Assembly (NCBI RefSeq): GCF_949987535.1
Contig: NW_026646041.1
Coordinates: forward strand, 67,501-131,500
From: Balaenoptera acutorostrata
Lineage: Eukaryota > Chordata > Mammalia > Artiodactyla > Balaenopteridae
DNA length: 64,000 nucleotides
Direction of reading: 5' to 3'
The notes beneath the pieces were generated by a model. The model was not told where the DNA came from. It ran no database searches and saw nothing but the letters and a program-made list of their open reading frames with translations. Of the stretch, positions 43,589 to 55,300 are shown in pieces. The translations under genes were made by a program, and so were the position numbers. Every line of letters begins with the position of its first letter. Positions within the stretch are counted from its first letter, which is position 1.

Positions 43589-46500
43589 TTGGAGGCAGAA
43601 GCAGTCAAGGGTAGCTTAGGGTTAGGGTTAGGGTTAGGGTTAGGGTTAGGGTACGGCTTAGGGTACGGGTTCGGGGAGGGGTTCGGGTACGGCGTAGGGT
43701 ATGGGCTAGGGTTAGGGTTAGGGTTAGTGTTAGGGTTAGGGCTCGGTTTAGGGTACGGGTTAGGATTAGGATACGCGTTAGGGTTAGGGTAGGGGTTAGG
43801 GTTAGGGTACGCGTTTGGGTTAGGGTAGTTATTAAACCTATCCCACTCTCTAGATACCCCTTAGCACGTAAAGGAATATTATTTGGGGGTCCAGCCATGG
43901 AGAAGAGTTTAGACACTAGGATAAGATAAGGAACACACCCATTCTCAAGAAATCACATTAGGATTCTCTTTTTAACCTGTTCCTTAAAACACTAGTGCTT
44001 AGGAAATCTATTGGAGGCAGAAGCAGTCAAGGGTAGCTTAGGGTTAGGGTTAGGGTTAGGGTTAGGGTTAGGGTTAGGGTACGGCTTAGGGTACGGGTTA
44101 GGGAAGGGGTTCGGGTACGGCGTAGGGTATGGGCTAGGGTTAGGGTTAGGGTTAGTGTTAGGGTTAGGGCTCGGTTTAGGGTACGGGTTAGGATTAGGGT
44201 ACGCGTTAGGGTTAGGGTAGGGGTTAGGGTTAGGGTACTCGTTAGGGTTAGGGTAGTTATTAAACCTATCCCACTCTCTAGATACCCCTTAGCACGTAAA
44301 GGAATATTATTTGGGGGTCCAGCCATGGAGAAGAGTTTAGACACTAGGAAAAGATAAGGAACACACCCATTCTCAAGAAATCACATTAGGATTCTCTTTT
44401 TAACCTGTTCCTTAAAACACTAGTGCTTAGGAAATCTATTGGAGGCAGAAGCAGTCAAGGGTAGCTTAGGGTTAGGGTTAGGGTTAGGGTACGGCTTAGG
44501 GTACGGGTTCGGGGAGGGGTTCGGGTACGGCGTAGGCTATGGGCTAGGGTTAGGGTTAGGGTTAGTGTTAGGGTTAGGGCTCGGTTTAGGGTACGGGTTA
44601 GGATTAGGGTACACGTTAGGGTTATGGTAGGGGTTAGGGTTAGGGTACGCGTTAGGGTTAGGGTAGTTATTAAACCTATCCCACTCTCTAGATACCCCTT
44701 AGCACGTAAAGGAATATTATTTGGGGGTCCAGCCATGGAGAAGAGTTTAGACACTAGGAAAAGATAAGGAACACACCCATTCTCCAGAAATCACATTAGG
44801 ATTCTCTTTTTAACCTGTTCCTTAAAACACTAGTGCTTAGGAAATCTATTGGAGGGAGAAGCAGTCAAGGGTAGGTTAGGGTTAGGGTTAGGGTTAGGGT
44901 ACGGCTTAGGGTACGGGTTCGGGGAGGGGTTCGGGTACGGTGTAGGGTATGGGCTAGGGTTAGGGTTAGGGTTAGTGTTAGGGTTAGGGCTCGGTTTAGG
45001 GTACGGGTTAGGATTAGGGTACGCGTTAGGGTTAGGGTAGGGGTTAGGCTTAGGGTACGCGTTAGGGTTAGGGTAGTTATTAAACCTATCCCACTCTCTA
45101 GATACCCCTTAGCATGTAAAGGAATATGATTTGGGGGTCCAGCCATGGAGAAGAGTTTAGACACTAGGATAAGATAAGGAACACACCCATTCTCAAGAAA
45201 TCACATTTGGATTCTCTTTTTAACCTGTTCCTTAAAACACTAGTGCTTAGGAAATCTATTGGAGGCAGAAGCAGTCAAGGGTAGCTTAGGGTTAGGGTTA
45301 GGGTTAGGGTTAGGGTTAGGGTATGGCTTAGGGTACGTGTTCGGGGAGGGGTTCGGGTACGGCATAGGGTATGGGCTAGGGTTAGTGTTAGGGTTAGTGT
45401 TAGGGTTAGGGCTCGGTTTAGGGTACGGGTTAGGATTAGGGTACGCGTTAGGGTTAGGGTAGGGGTTAGGGTTAGGGTACGCGTTGGGGTTAGGGTAGTT
45501 ATTAAACCTATCCCACTCTCTAGATACCCCTTAGCACCTAAAGGAATATTATTTGGGGGTCCAGCCATGGAGAAGAGTTTAGACACTAGGATAAGATAAG
45601 GAACACACCCATTCTCAAGAAATCACATTACGATTCTCTTTTTAACCTGTTCCTTAAAACACTAGTGCTTAGGAAATCTATTGGAGGCAGAAGCAGTCAA
45701 GGGTAGCTTAGGGTTAGGTTTAGGGTTAGGGTTAGGGTTAGGGTACAGCTTAGGGTACGGGTTCGGGTAGGGGCTCGGGTACGGTGTAGGGTATGGGCTA
45801 GGGTTAGGGTTAGGGTTAGTGTTAGGGTTAGGGCTCGGTTTAGGGTATGGGTTAGGATTAGGGTACGTGTTAGGGTTAGGGTAGGGGTTAGGGTTAGGGT
45901 ACGCGTTAGGGTTAGGGTAGTTATTAAACCTATCCCACTCTCTAGATACCCCTTAGCACGTAAAGGAATATTATTTGGGGGTCCAGCCATGGAGAAGAGT
46001 TTAGACACTAGGATAAGATAAGGAACACACCCATTCTCAAGAAATCACATTAGGATTCTCTTTTTAACCTGTTCCTTAAAACACTAGTGCTTAGGAAATC
46101 TATTGGAGGCAGAAGCAGTCAAGGGTAGCTTAGGGTTAGGGTTAGGTTTAGGGTTAGGGTTAGGGTACGGCTTAGGGTACGGGTTCGGGGAGATGTTCGG
46201 GTACGGCGCAGGGTATGGGCTAGGGTTAGGGTTAGGGTTAGTGTTAGGGTTAGGGCTCGGTTTAGGGTACGGGTTAGGATTAGGGTATGCGTTAGGGTTA
46301 GGGTAGGGGTTAGGGTTAGGGTACGCGTTAGGGTTAGGGTAGTTATTAAACCTATCCCACTCTCTAGATACCCCTTAGCACGTAAAGGAATATGATTTGG
46401 GGGTCCAGCCATGGAGAAGAGTTTAGACACTAGGATACGATAAGGAACACACCCATTCTCAAGAAATCACATTAGGATTCTCTTTTTAACCTGTTCCTTA

Positions 46501-47784
46501 AAACACTAGTGCTTAGGAAATCTATTGGAGGCAGAACCAGTCAAGGGTAGCTTAGGGTTAGGGTTAGGGTTAGGGTTAGGGTTAGGGTACGGCTTAGGGT
46601 ACGGGTTCGGGGAGGGGTTCGGGTACGGCGTAGGGTATGGGCTAGGGTTAGGGTTAGGGTTAGTGTTAGGGTTAGGGCTCGGTTTAGGGTACGGGTTAGG
46701 ATTAGGGTACGCGTTAGGGTTAGGGTAGGGGTTAGGGTTAGGGTACGCGTTAGGGTTAGGGTAGTTGTTAAACCTATCCCACTCTCTAGATACCCCTTAG
46801 CACGTAAAGGAATATTATTTGGGGGTCCAGCCATGGAGAAGAGTTTAGACACTACGATAAGATAAGGAACACACCCATTCTCAAGAAATCACATTAGGAT
46901 TCTCTTTTTAACCTGTTCCTTAAAACACTAGTGCTTAGGAAATCTATTGGAGGCAGAAGCAGTCAAGGGTAGCTTAGGGTTAGGGTTAGGGTTAGGGTTA
47001 GGGTTAGGGTTAGGGTACGGCTTAGGGTACGGGTTCGGGGAGGGGTTCGGTTACGGCGTAGGGTATGGGCTAGGGTTAGGGTTAGGGTTAGTGTTAGGGT
47101 TAGGGCTCGGTTTAGGGTACGGGTTAGGATTAGGGTACGCGTTAGGGTTAGGGTAGGGGTTAGGGTTAGGGTACGCGTTAGGGTTAGGGTAGTTATTAAA
47201 CCTATCCCACTCTCTAGATACCCCTTAGCACGTAAAGGAATATTATTTGGGGGTCCAGCCATGGAGAAGAGTTTAGACACTAGGATAAGATAAGGAACAC
47301 ACCCATTCTCAAGAAATCACATTAGGATTCTCTTTTTAACCTGTTCCTTAAAACACTAGTGCTTAGGAAATCTATTGGAGGCAGAAGCAGTCAAGGGTAG
47401 CTTAGGGTTAGGGTTAGGGTTAGGGTACGGCTTAGGGTACGGGTTCGGGGAGGGGTTCGGGTACGGCGTAGGGTATGGGCTAGGGTTAGGGTTAGGGTTA
47501 GTGTTAGGGTTAGGGCTCGGTTCAAGGTACGGGTTAGGATTAGGGTACGCGTTAGGGTTAGGTTAGGGGTTAGGGTTAGGGTACGCGTTAGGGTTAGGGT
47601 AGTTATTAAACCTATCCCACTCTCTAGATACCCCTTAGCACGTAAAGGAATATTATTTGGGGGTCCAGCCATGGAGAAGAGTTTAGACACTAGGAAAAGA
47701 TAAGGAACACACCCATTCTCAAGAAATCACATTTGGATTCTCTTTTTAACCTGTTCCTTAAAACACTAGTGCTTAGGAAATCTA
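43589..47784 (+). repeat. 10-monomer higher-order unit (4,196 bp), copy 1
   Basis: It is adjacent to and directly repeated by 47785-51980, with identical length. I counted roughly one to three substitutions per monomer between the copies and no length difference. It contains the seven-monomer block plus the flanking units 43589, 44011 and 47375. The mark GCGTTTGGGTTAGG is shared at about 43811 and 48007. Confidence 0.94.
44439..47374 (+). repeat. Seven-monomer block, copy 2 of 3
   Basis: Copy of 39387-42322. It shares GGTTATGGTAGGGG, GGAGGGAGAAGC, GTATGGCTTAGGG and GGGTAGGGGCTCGG with copy 3 but not with copy 1, so copies 2 and 3 separated later. Private changes are GCATGTAAAGG (45114), GCACCTAAAGG (45536), ATTACGATTCTC (45630) and GCGCAGGG (46208). 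Confidence 0.93.
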
Positions 47785-50700
47785 TTGGAGGCAGAAGCAG
47801 TCAAGGGTAGCTTAGGGTTAGGGTTAGGGTTAGGGTTAGGGTTAGGGTACGGCTTAGGTTACGGGTTCGGGGAGGGGTTCGGGTACGGCGTAGGGTATGG
47901 GCTAGGATTAGGATTAGCGTTAGTGTTAGGGTTAGGGCTCGGTTTAGGGTACGGGTTAGGATTAGGGTACGCGTTAGGGTTAGGGTAGGGGTTAGGGTTA
48001 GGGTACGCGTTTGGGTTAGGGTAGTTATTAAACCTATCCCACTCTCTAGATACCCCTTAGCACGTAAAGGAATATTATTTGGGGGTCCAGCCATGGAGAA
48101 GAGTTTAGACACTAGGATAAGATAAGGAACACACCCATTCTCAAGAAATCACATTAGGATTCTCTTTTTAACCTGTTCCTTAAAACACTAGTGCTTAGGA
48201 AATCTATTGGAGGCAGAAGCAGTCAAGGGTAGCTTAGGGTTAGGGTTAGGGTTAGGGTTAGGGTTAGGGTTAGGGTACGGCTTAGGGTACGGGTTCGGGA
48301 AGGGGTTCGGGTACGGCGTAGGGTATGGGCTAGGGTTAGGGTTAGGGTTAGTGTTAGGGTTAGGGCTCGGTTTAGGGTACGGGTTAGGATTAGGGTACGC
48401 GTTAGGGTTAGGGTAGAGGTTAGGGTTAGGGTACTCGTTAGGGTTAGGGTAGTTATTAAACCTATCCCACTCTCTAGATACCCCTTAGCACGTAAAGGAA
48501 TATTATTTGGGGGTCCAGCCATGGAGAAGAGTTTAGACACTAGGAAAAGATAAGGAACACACCCATTCTCAAGAAATCACATTAGGATTCTCTTTTTAAC
48601 CTGTTCCTTAAAACACTAGTGCTTAGGAAATCTATTGGAGGCAGAAGCAGTCAAGGGTAGCTTAGGGTTAGGGTTAGGGTTAGGGTACGGCTTAGGGTAC
48701 GGGTTCGGGGAGGGGTTCGGGTACGGCGTAGGCTATGGGCTAGGGTTAGGGTTAGGGTTAGTGTTAGGGTTAGGGCTCGGTTTAGGGTACGGGTTAGGAT
48801 TAGGGTACACGTTAGGGTTATGGTAGGGGTTAGGGTTAGGGTACGCGTTAGGGTTAGGGTAGTTATTAAACCTATCCCACTCTCTAGATACCCCTTAGCA
48901 CGTAAAGGAATATTATTTGGGGGTCCAGCCATGGAGAAGAGTTTAGACACTAGGAAAAGATAAGGAACACACCCATTCTCCAGAAATCACATTAGGATTC
49001 TCTTTTTAACCTGTTCCTTAAAACACTAGTGCTTAGGAAATCTATTGGAGGGAGAAGCAGTCAAGGGTAGGTTAGGGTTAGGGTTAGGGTTAGGGTACGG
49101 CTTAGGGTACGGGTTCGGGGAGGGGTTCGGGTACGGTGTAGGGTATGGGCTAGGGTTAGGGTTAGGGTTAGTGTTAGGGTTAGGGCTCGGTTTAGGGTAC
49201 GGGTTAGGATTAGGGTACGCGTTAGGGTTAGGGTAGGGGTTAGGCTTAGGGTACGCGTTAGGGTTAGGGTAGTTATTAAACCTATCCCACTCTCTAGATA
49301 CCCCTTAGCACGTAAAGGAATATGATTTGGGGGTCCAGCCATGGAGAAGAGTTTAGACACTAGGATAAGATAAGGAACACACCCATTCTCAAGAAATCAC
49401 ATTTGGATTCTCTTTTTAACCTGTTCCTTAAAACACTAGTGCTTAGGAAATCTATTGGAGGCAGAAGCAGTCAAGGGTAGCTTAGGGTTAGGGTTAGGGT
49501 TAGGGTTAGGGTTAGGGTATGGCTTAGGGTACGTGTTCGGGGAGGGGTTCGGGTACGGCATAGGGTATGGGCTAGGGTTAGTGTTAGGGTTAGTGTTAGG
49601 GTTAGGGCTCGGTTTAGGGTACGGGTTAGGATTAGGGTACGCGTTAGGGTTAGGGTAGGGGTTAGGGTTAGGGTACGCGTTGGGGTTAGGGTAGTTATTA
49701 AACCTATCCCACTCTCTAGATACCCCTTAGCACGTAAAGGAATATTATTTGGGGGTCCAGCCATGGAGAAGAGTTTAGACACTAGGATAAGATAAGGAAC
49801 ACACCCATTCTCAAGAAATCACATTAGGATTCTCTTTTTAACCTGTTCCTTAAAACACTAGTGCTTAGGAAATCTATTGGAGGCAGAAGCAGTCAAGGGT
49901 AGCTTAGGGTTAGGTTTAGGGTTAGGGTTAGGGTTAGGGTACAGCTTAGGGTACGGGTTCGGGTAGGGGCTCGGGTACGGTGTAGGGTATGGGCTAGGGT
50001 TAGGGTTAGGGTTAGTGTTAGGGTTAGGGCTCGGTTTAGGGTATGGGTTAGGATTAGGGTACGTGTTAGGGTTAGGGTAGGGGTTAGGGTTAGGGTACGC
50101 GTTAGGGTTAGGGTAGTTATTAAACCTATCCCACTCTCTAGATACCCCTTAGCACGTAAAGGAATATTATTTGGGGGTCCAGCCATGGAGAAGAGTTTAG
50201 ACACTAGGATAAGATAAGGAACACACCCATTCTCAAGAAATCACATTAGGATTCTCTTTTTAACCTGTTCCTTAAAACACTAGTGCTTAGGAAATCTATT
50301 GGAGGCAGAAGCAGTCAAGGGTAGCTTAGGGTTAGGGTTAGGTTTAGGGTTAGGGTTAGGGTACGGCTTAGGGTACGGGTTCGGGGAGATGTTCGGGTAC
50401 GGCGTAGGGTATGGGCTAGGGTTAGGGTTAGGGTTAGTGTTAGGGTTAGGGCTCGGTTTAGGGTACGGGTTAGGATTAGGGTACGCGTTAGGGTTAGGGT
50501 AGGGGTTAGGGTTAGGGTACGCGTTAGGGTTAGGGTAGTTATTAAACCTATCCCACTCTCTAGATACCCCTTAGCACGTAAAGGAATATGATTTGGGGGT
50601 CCAGCCATGGAGAAGAGTTTAGACACTAGGATACGATAAGGAACACACCCATTCTCAAGAAATCACATTAGGATTCTCTTTTTAACCTGTTCCTTAAAAC

Positions 50701-51980
50701 ACTAGTGCTTAGGAAATCTATTGGAGGCAGAACCAGTCAAGGGTAGCTTAGGGTTAGGGTTAGGGTTAGGGTTAGGGTTAGGGTACGGCTTAGGGTACGG
50801 GTTCGGGGAGGGGTTCGGGTACGGCGTAGGGTATGGGCTAGGGTTAGTGTTAGGGTTAGTGTTAGGGTTAGGGCTCGGTTTAGGGTACGGGTTAGGATTA
50901 GGGTACGCGTTAGGGTTAGGGTAGGGGTTAGGGTTAGGGTACGCGTTAGGGTTAGGGTAGTTATTAAACCTATCCCACTCTCTAGATACCCCTTAGCACG
51001 TAAAGGAATATTATTTGGGGGTCCAGCCATGGAGAAGAGTTTAGACACTACGATAAGATAAGGAACACACCCATTCTCAAGAAATCACATTAGGATTCTC
51101 TTTTTAACCTGTTCCTTAAAACACTAGTGCTTAGGAAATCTATTGGAGGCAGAAGCAGTCAAGGGTAGCTTAGGGTTAGGGTTAGGGTTAGGGTTAGGGT
51201 TAGGGTTAGGGTACGGCTTAGGGTACGGGTTCGGGGAGGGGTTCGGTTACGGCGTAGGGTATGGGCTAGGGTTAGGGTTAGGGTTAGTGTTAGGGTTAGG
51301 TCTCGGTTTAGGGTACGGGTTAGGATTAGGGTACGCGTTAGGGTTAGGGTAGGGGTTAGGGTTAGGGTACGCGTTAGGGTTAGGGTAGTTATTAAACCTA
51401 TCCCACTCTCTAGATACCCCTTAGCACGTAAAGGAATATTATTTGGGGGTCCAGCCATGGAGAAGAGTTTAGACACTAGGATAAGATAAGGAACACACCC
51501 ATTCTCAAGAAATCACATTAGGATTCTCTTTTTAACCTGTTCCTTAAAACACTAGTGCTTAGGAAATCTATTGGAGGCAGAAGCAGTCAAGGGTAGCTTA
51601 GGGTTAGGGTTAGGGTTAGGGTACGGCTTAGGGTACGGGTTCGGGGAGGGGTTCGGGTACGGCGTAGGGTATGGGCTAGGGTTAGGGTTAGGGTTAGTGT
51701 TAGGGTTAGGGCTCGGTTTAAGGTACGGGTTAGGATTAGGGTACGCGTTAGGGTTAGGTTAGGGGTTAGGGTTAGGGTACGCGTTAGGGTTAGGGTAGTT
51801 ATTAAACCTATCCCACTCTCTAGATACCCCTTAGCACGTAAAGGAATATTATTTGGGGGTCCAGCCATGGAGAAGAGTTTAGACACTAGGATAAGATAAG
51901 GAACACACCCATTCTCAAGAAATCACATTTGGATTCTCTTTTTAACCTGTTCCTTAAAACACTAGTGCTTAGGAAATCTA
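47785..51980 (+). repeat. 10-monomer higher-order unit (4,196 bp), copy 2
   Basis: Direct tandem copy of 43589-47784. Its first monomer has GGATTAGGATTAGCGTTAG, absent in copy 1. It shares GGCTTAGGTTACGG with the start of the incomplete third copy at 51981, so copies 2 and 3 are sisters. Confidence 0.94.
48635..51570 (+). repeat. Seven-monomer block, copy 3 of 3
   Basis: Copy of 44439-47374 at exactly 4,196 bp. Private changes are TTAGTGTTAGGGTTAGTG near 50847 and GGTCTCGG near 51300. Confidence 0.93.
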
Positions 51981-52312
51981 TTGGAGGCAGAAGCAGTCAA
52001 GGGTAGCTTAGGGTTAGGGTTAGGGTTAGGGTTAGGGTTAGGGTACGGCTTAGGTTACGGGTTCGGGGAGGGGTTCGGGTACGGCGTAGGGTATGGGCTA
52101 GGGTTAGGATTAGGGTTAGTGTTAGGGTTAGGGCTCGGTTTAGGTTACGGGTTAGGATTAGGGTACGCGTTAGTGTTAGGGTAGGGGTTAGGGTTAGGGT
52201 ACGCGTTAGGGTTAGGGTAGTTATTAAACCTATCCCACTCTCTAGATACCCCTTAGCACGTAAAGGAATATTATTTGGGGGTCCAGCCATGGAGAAGAGT
52301 TTAGACACTAGG

Positions 52313-55300
52313 ATAAGATAAGGAACACACCCATTCTCAAGAAATCACATTAGGATTCTCTTTTTAACCTGTTCCTTAAAACACTAGTGCTTAGGAAATC
52401 TATTGGAGGCAGAAGCAGTCAAGGGTGGGTTAGGGTTAGGGTTAGGGTTAGGGTTAGGGTTAGGGTTAGGGTTAGGGTACGGCTTAGGGTACGGGTTCAG
52501 GGAGGGGTTCGGGTACGGCGTAGTGTATGGGCTAGGGTTAGGGTTAGGTTTAGTGTTAGGGTTAGGGCTCGGTTTAGGGTACGGGTTAGGATTAGGGTAC
52601 ACGTTAGGGTTAGGGTAGGGGTTAGGGTTAGGGTACGCGTTAGGGTTAGGGTAGTTATTAAACCTATCCCACTCTCTAGATACCCCTTACCACGTAAAGG
52701 AATATTATTTGGGGGTCCAGCCATGGAGAAGAGTTTAGACACTAGGAAAAGATAAGGAACACACCCATTCTCAAGAAGTCACATTAGGATTCTCTTTTTA
52801 ACCTGTTCCTTAAAACACTAGTGCTTAGGAAATCTATTGGAGGCAGAAGCAGTCAAGGGTAGCTTAGGGTTAGGGTTAGGGTTAGGGTTAGGGTTAGGGT
52901 ACAGCTTAGGGTACGGGTTCGGGGAGGGGCTCGGGTACGGCGTAGGGTATGGGCTAGGGTTAGGGTTAGTGTTAGGGTTAGGGCTCGGTTTAGGGTACGG
53001 GTTAGGATTAGGGTACGCGTTAGGGTTAGGGTAGGGGTTAGGGTTAGGGTACGCGTTAGGGTTAGGGTAGTTATTAAACCTATCCCACTCTCTAGATACC
53101 CCTTAGCACGTAAAGGAATATTATTTGGGGGTCCAGCCATGGAGAAGAGTTTAGACACTAGGATAAGATAAGGAACACACCCATTCTCAAGAAATCACAT
53201 TAGGATTCTCTTTTTAACCTGTTCCTTAAAACACTAGTGCTTAGGAAATCTATTGGAGGCAGAAGCAGTCAAGGGTAGCTTAGGGTTAGGGTTAGGGTTA
53301 GGGTTAGGGTTAGGGTACAGCTTAGGGTACGGGTTCGGGGAGGGGCTCGGGTACGGTGTAGGGTATGGGCTAGGGTTAGGGTTAGGGTTAGTGTTAGGGT
53401 TAGGGCTCGGTTTAGGGTACGGGTTAGGATTAGGGTACGTGTTAGGGTTAGGGTAGGGGTTAGGGTTAGGGTACGCGTTAGGGTTAGGGTAGTTATTAAA
53501 CCTATCCCACTCTCTAGATACCCCTTAGCACGTAAAGGAATATTATTTGGGGGTCCAGCCATGGAGAAGAGTTTAGACACTAGGATACGATAAGGAACAC
53601 ACCCATTCTCAAGAAATCACATTAGGATTCTCTTTTTAACCTGTTCCTTAAAACACTAGTGCTTAGGAAATCTATTGGAGGCAGAAGCAGTCAAGGATAG
53701 ATTAGGGTTAGGGTTAGGGTTAGGGTTAGGGTTAGGGTACAGCTTAGGGTACGGGTTCGGGGAGGGGTTCGGGTACGGCGTAGGGTATGGGCTAGGGTTA
53801 GGGTTAGGGTTAGTGTTAGGGTTAGGGCTCGGTTTAGGGTACGGGTTAGGATTAGGGTATGCGTTAGGGTTAGGGTAGGGGTTAGGGTTAGGGTACGCGT
53901 TAGGGTTAGGGTAGTTATTAAACCTATGCCACTCTCTAGATACCCCTTAGCACGTAAAGGAATATGATTTGGGGGTCCAGCCATGGAGAAGAGTTTAGAC
54001 ACTAGGATACGATAAGGAACACACCCATTCTCAAGAAATCACATTAGGATTCTCTTTATAACCTGTTCCTTAAAACAATAGTGCTTAGGAAATCTATTGG
54101 AGGCAGAACCAGTCAAGGGTAGCTTAGGGTTAGGGTTAGGGTTAGGGTTAGGGTTAGGGTACAGCTTAGGGTACGGGTTCGGGGAGGGGTTCGGGTACGG
54201 CGTAGGGTATGGGCTAGGGTTAGGGTTAGGGTTAGTGTTAGGGTTAGGGCTCGGTTTAGAGTACGGGTTAGGATTAGGGTACGCGTTAGGGTTAGGGTTA
54301 GGGTACGCGTTAGGGTTAGGGTAGTTATTAAACCTATCCCACTCTCTAGATACCCCTTAGCACGTAAAGGAATATTATTTGGGGGTCCAGCCATGGAGAA
54401 GAGTTTAGACACTACGATAAGATAAGGAACACACCCATTCTCAAGAAATCACATTAGGATTCTCTTTTTAACCTGTTCCTTAAAACACTAGTGCTTAGGA
54501 AATCTATTGGAGGCAGAAGCAGTCAAGGGTAGCTTAGGGTTAGGGTTAGGGTTAGGGTTAGGGTTAGGGTTAGGGTACGGCTTAGGGTACGGGTTCGGGG
54601 AGGGGTTCGGTTACGGCGTAGGGTATGGGCTAGGGTTAGGGTTAGGGTTAGTGTTAGGGTTAGGGCTCGGTTTAAGGTACGGGTTAGGATTAGGGTACGC
54701 GTTAGGGTTAGGTTAGGGGTTAGGGTTAGGGTACGCGTTAGGGTTAGGGTAGTTATTAAACCTATCCCACTCTCTAGATACCCCTTAGCACGTAAAGGAA
54801 TATTATTTGGGGGTCCAGCCATGGAGAAGAGTTTAGACACTAGGATAAGATAAGGAACACACCCATTCTCAAGAAATCACATTAGGATTCTCTTTTTAAC
54901 CTGTTCCTTAAAACACTAGTGCTTAGGAAATCTATTGGAGGCAGAAGCAGTCAAGGGTGGGTTAGGGTTAGGGTTAGGGTTAGGGTTAGGGTTAGGGTTA
55001 GGGTTAGGGTACGGCTTAGGGTACGGGTTCAGGGAGGGGTTCGGGTACGGCGTAGGGTATGGGCTAGGGTTAGGGTTAGGTTTAGTGTTAGGGTTAGGGC
55101 TCGGTTTAGGGTACGGGTTAGGATTAGGGTACACGTTAGGGTTAGGGTAGGGGTTAGGGTTAGGGTACGCGTTAGGGTTAGGGTAGTTATTAAACCTATC
55201 CCACTCTCTAGATACCCCTTAGCACGTAAAGGAATATTATTTGGGGGTCCAGCCATGGAGAAGAGTTTAGACACTAGGAAAAGATAAGGAACACACCCAT

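Larger units (their letters stand above)
43589..52402 (+). repeat. Array segment 8: 10-monomer, 4,196-bp unit, two copies plus a third start
   Basis: Copy 1 monomers start at 43589, 44011 (428 bp), 44439 (410), 44849 (410), 45259, 45681, 46103, 46525, 46947 (428) and 47375 (410). Copy 2 starts at 47785, 48207 (428), 48635 (410), 49045 (410), 49455, 49877, 50299, 50721, 51143 (428) and 51571 (410). A third copy begins at 51981 but is left near 52313. Unmarked ones are 422 bp. Every monomer length matches between copies 1 and 2. Confidence 0.93.
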
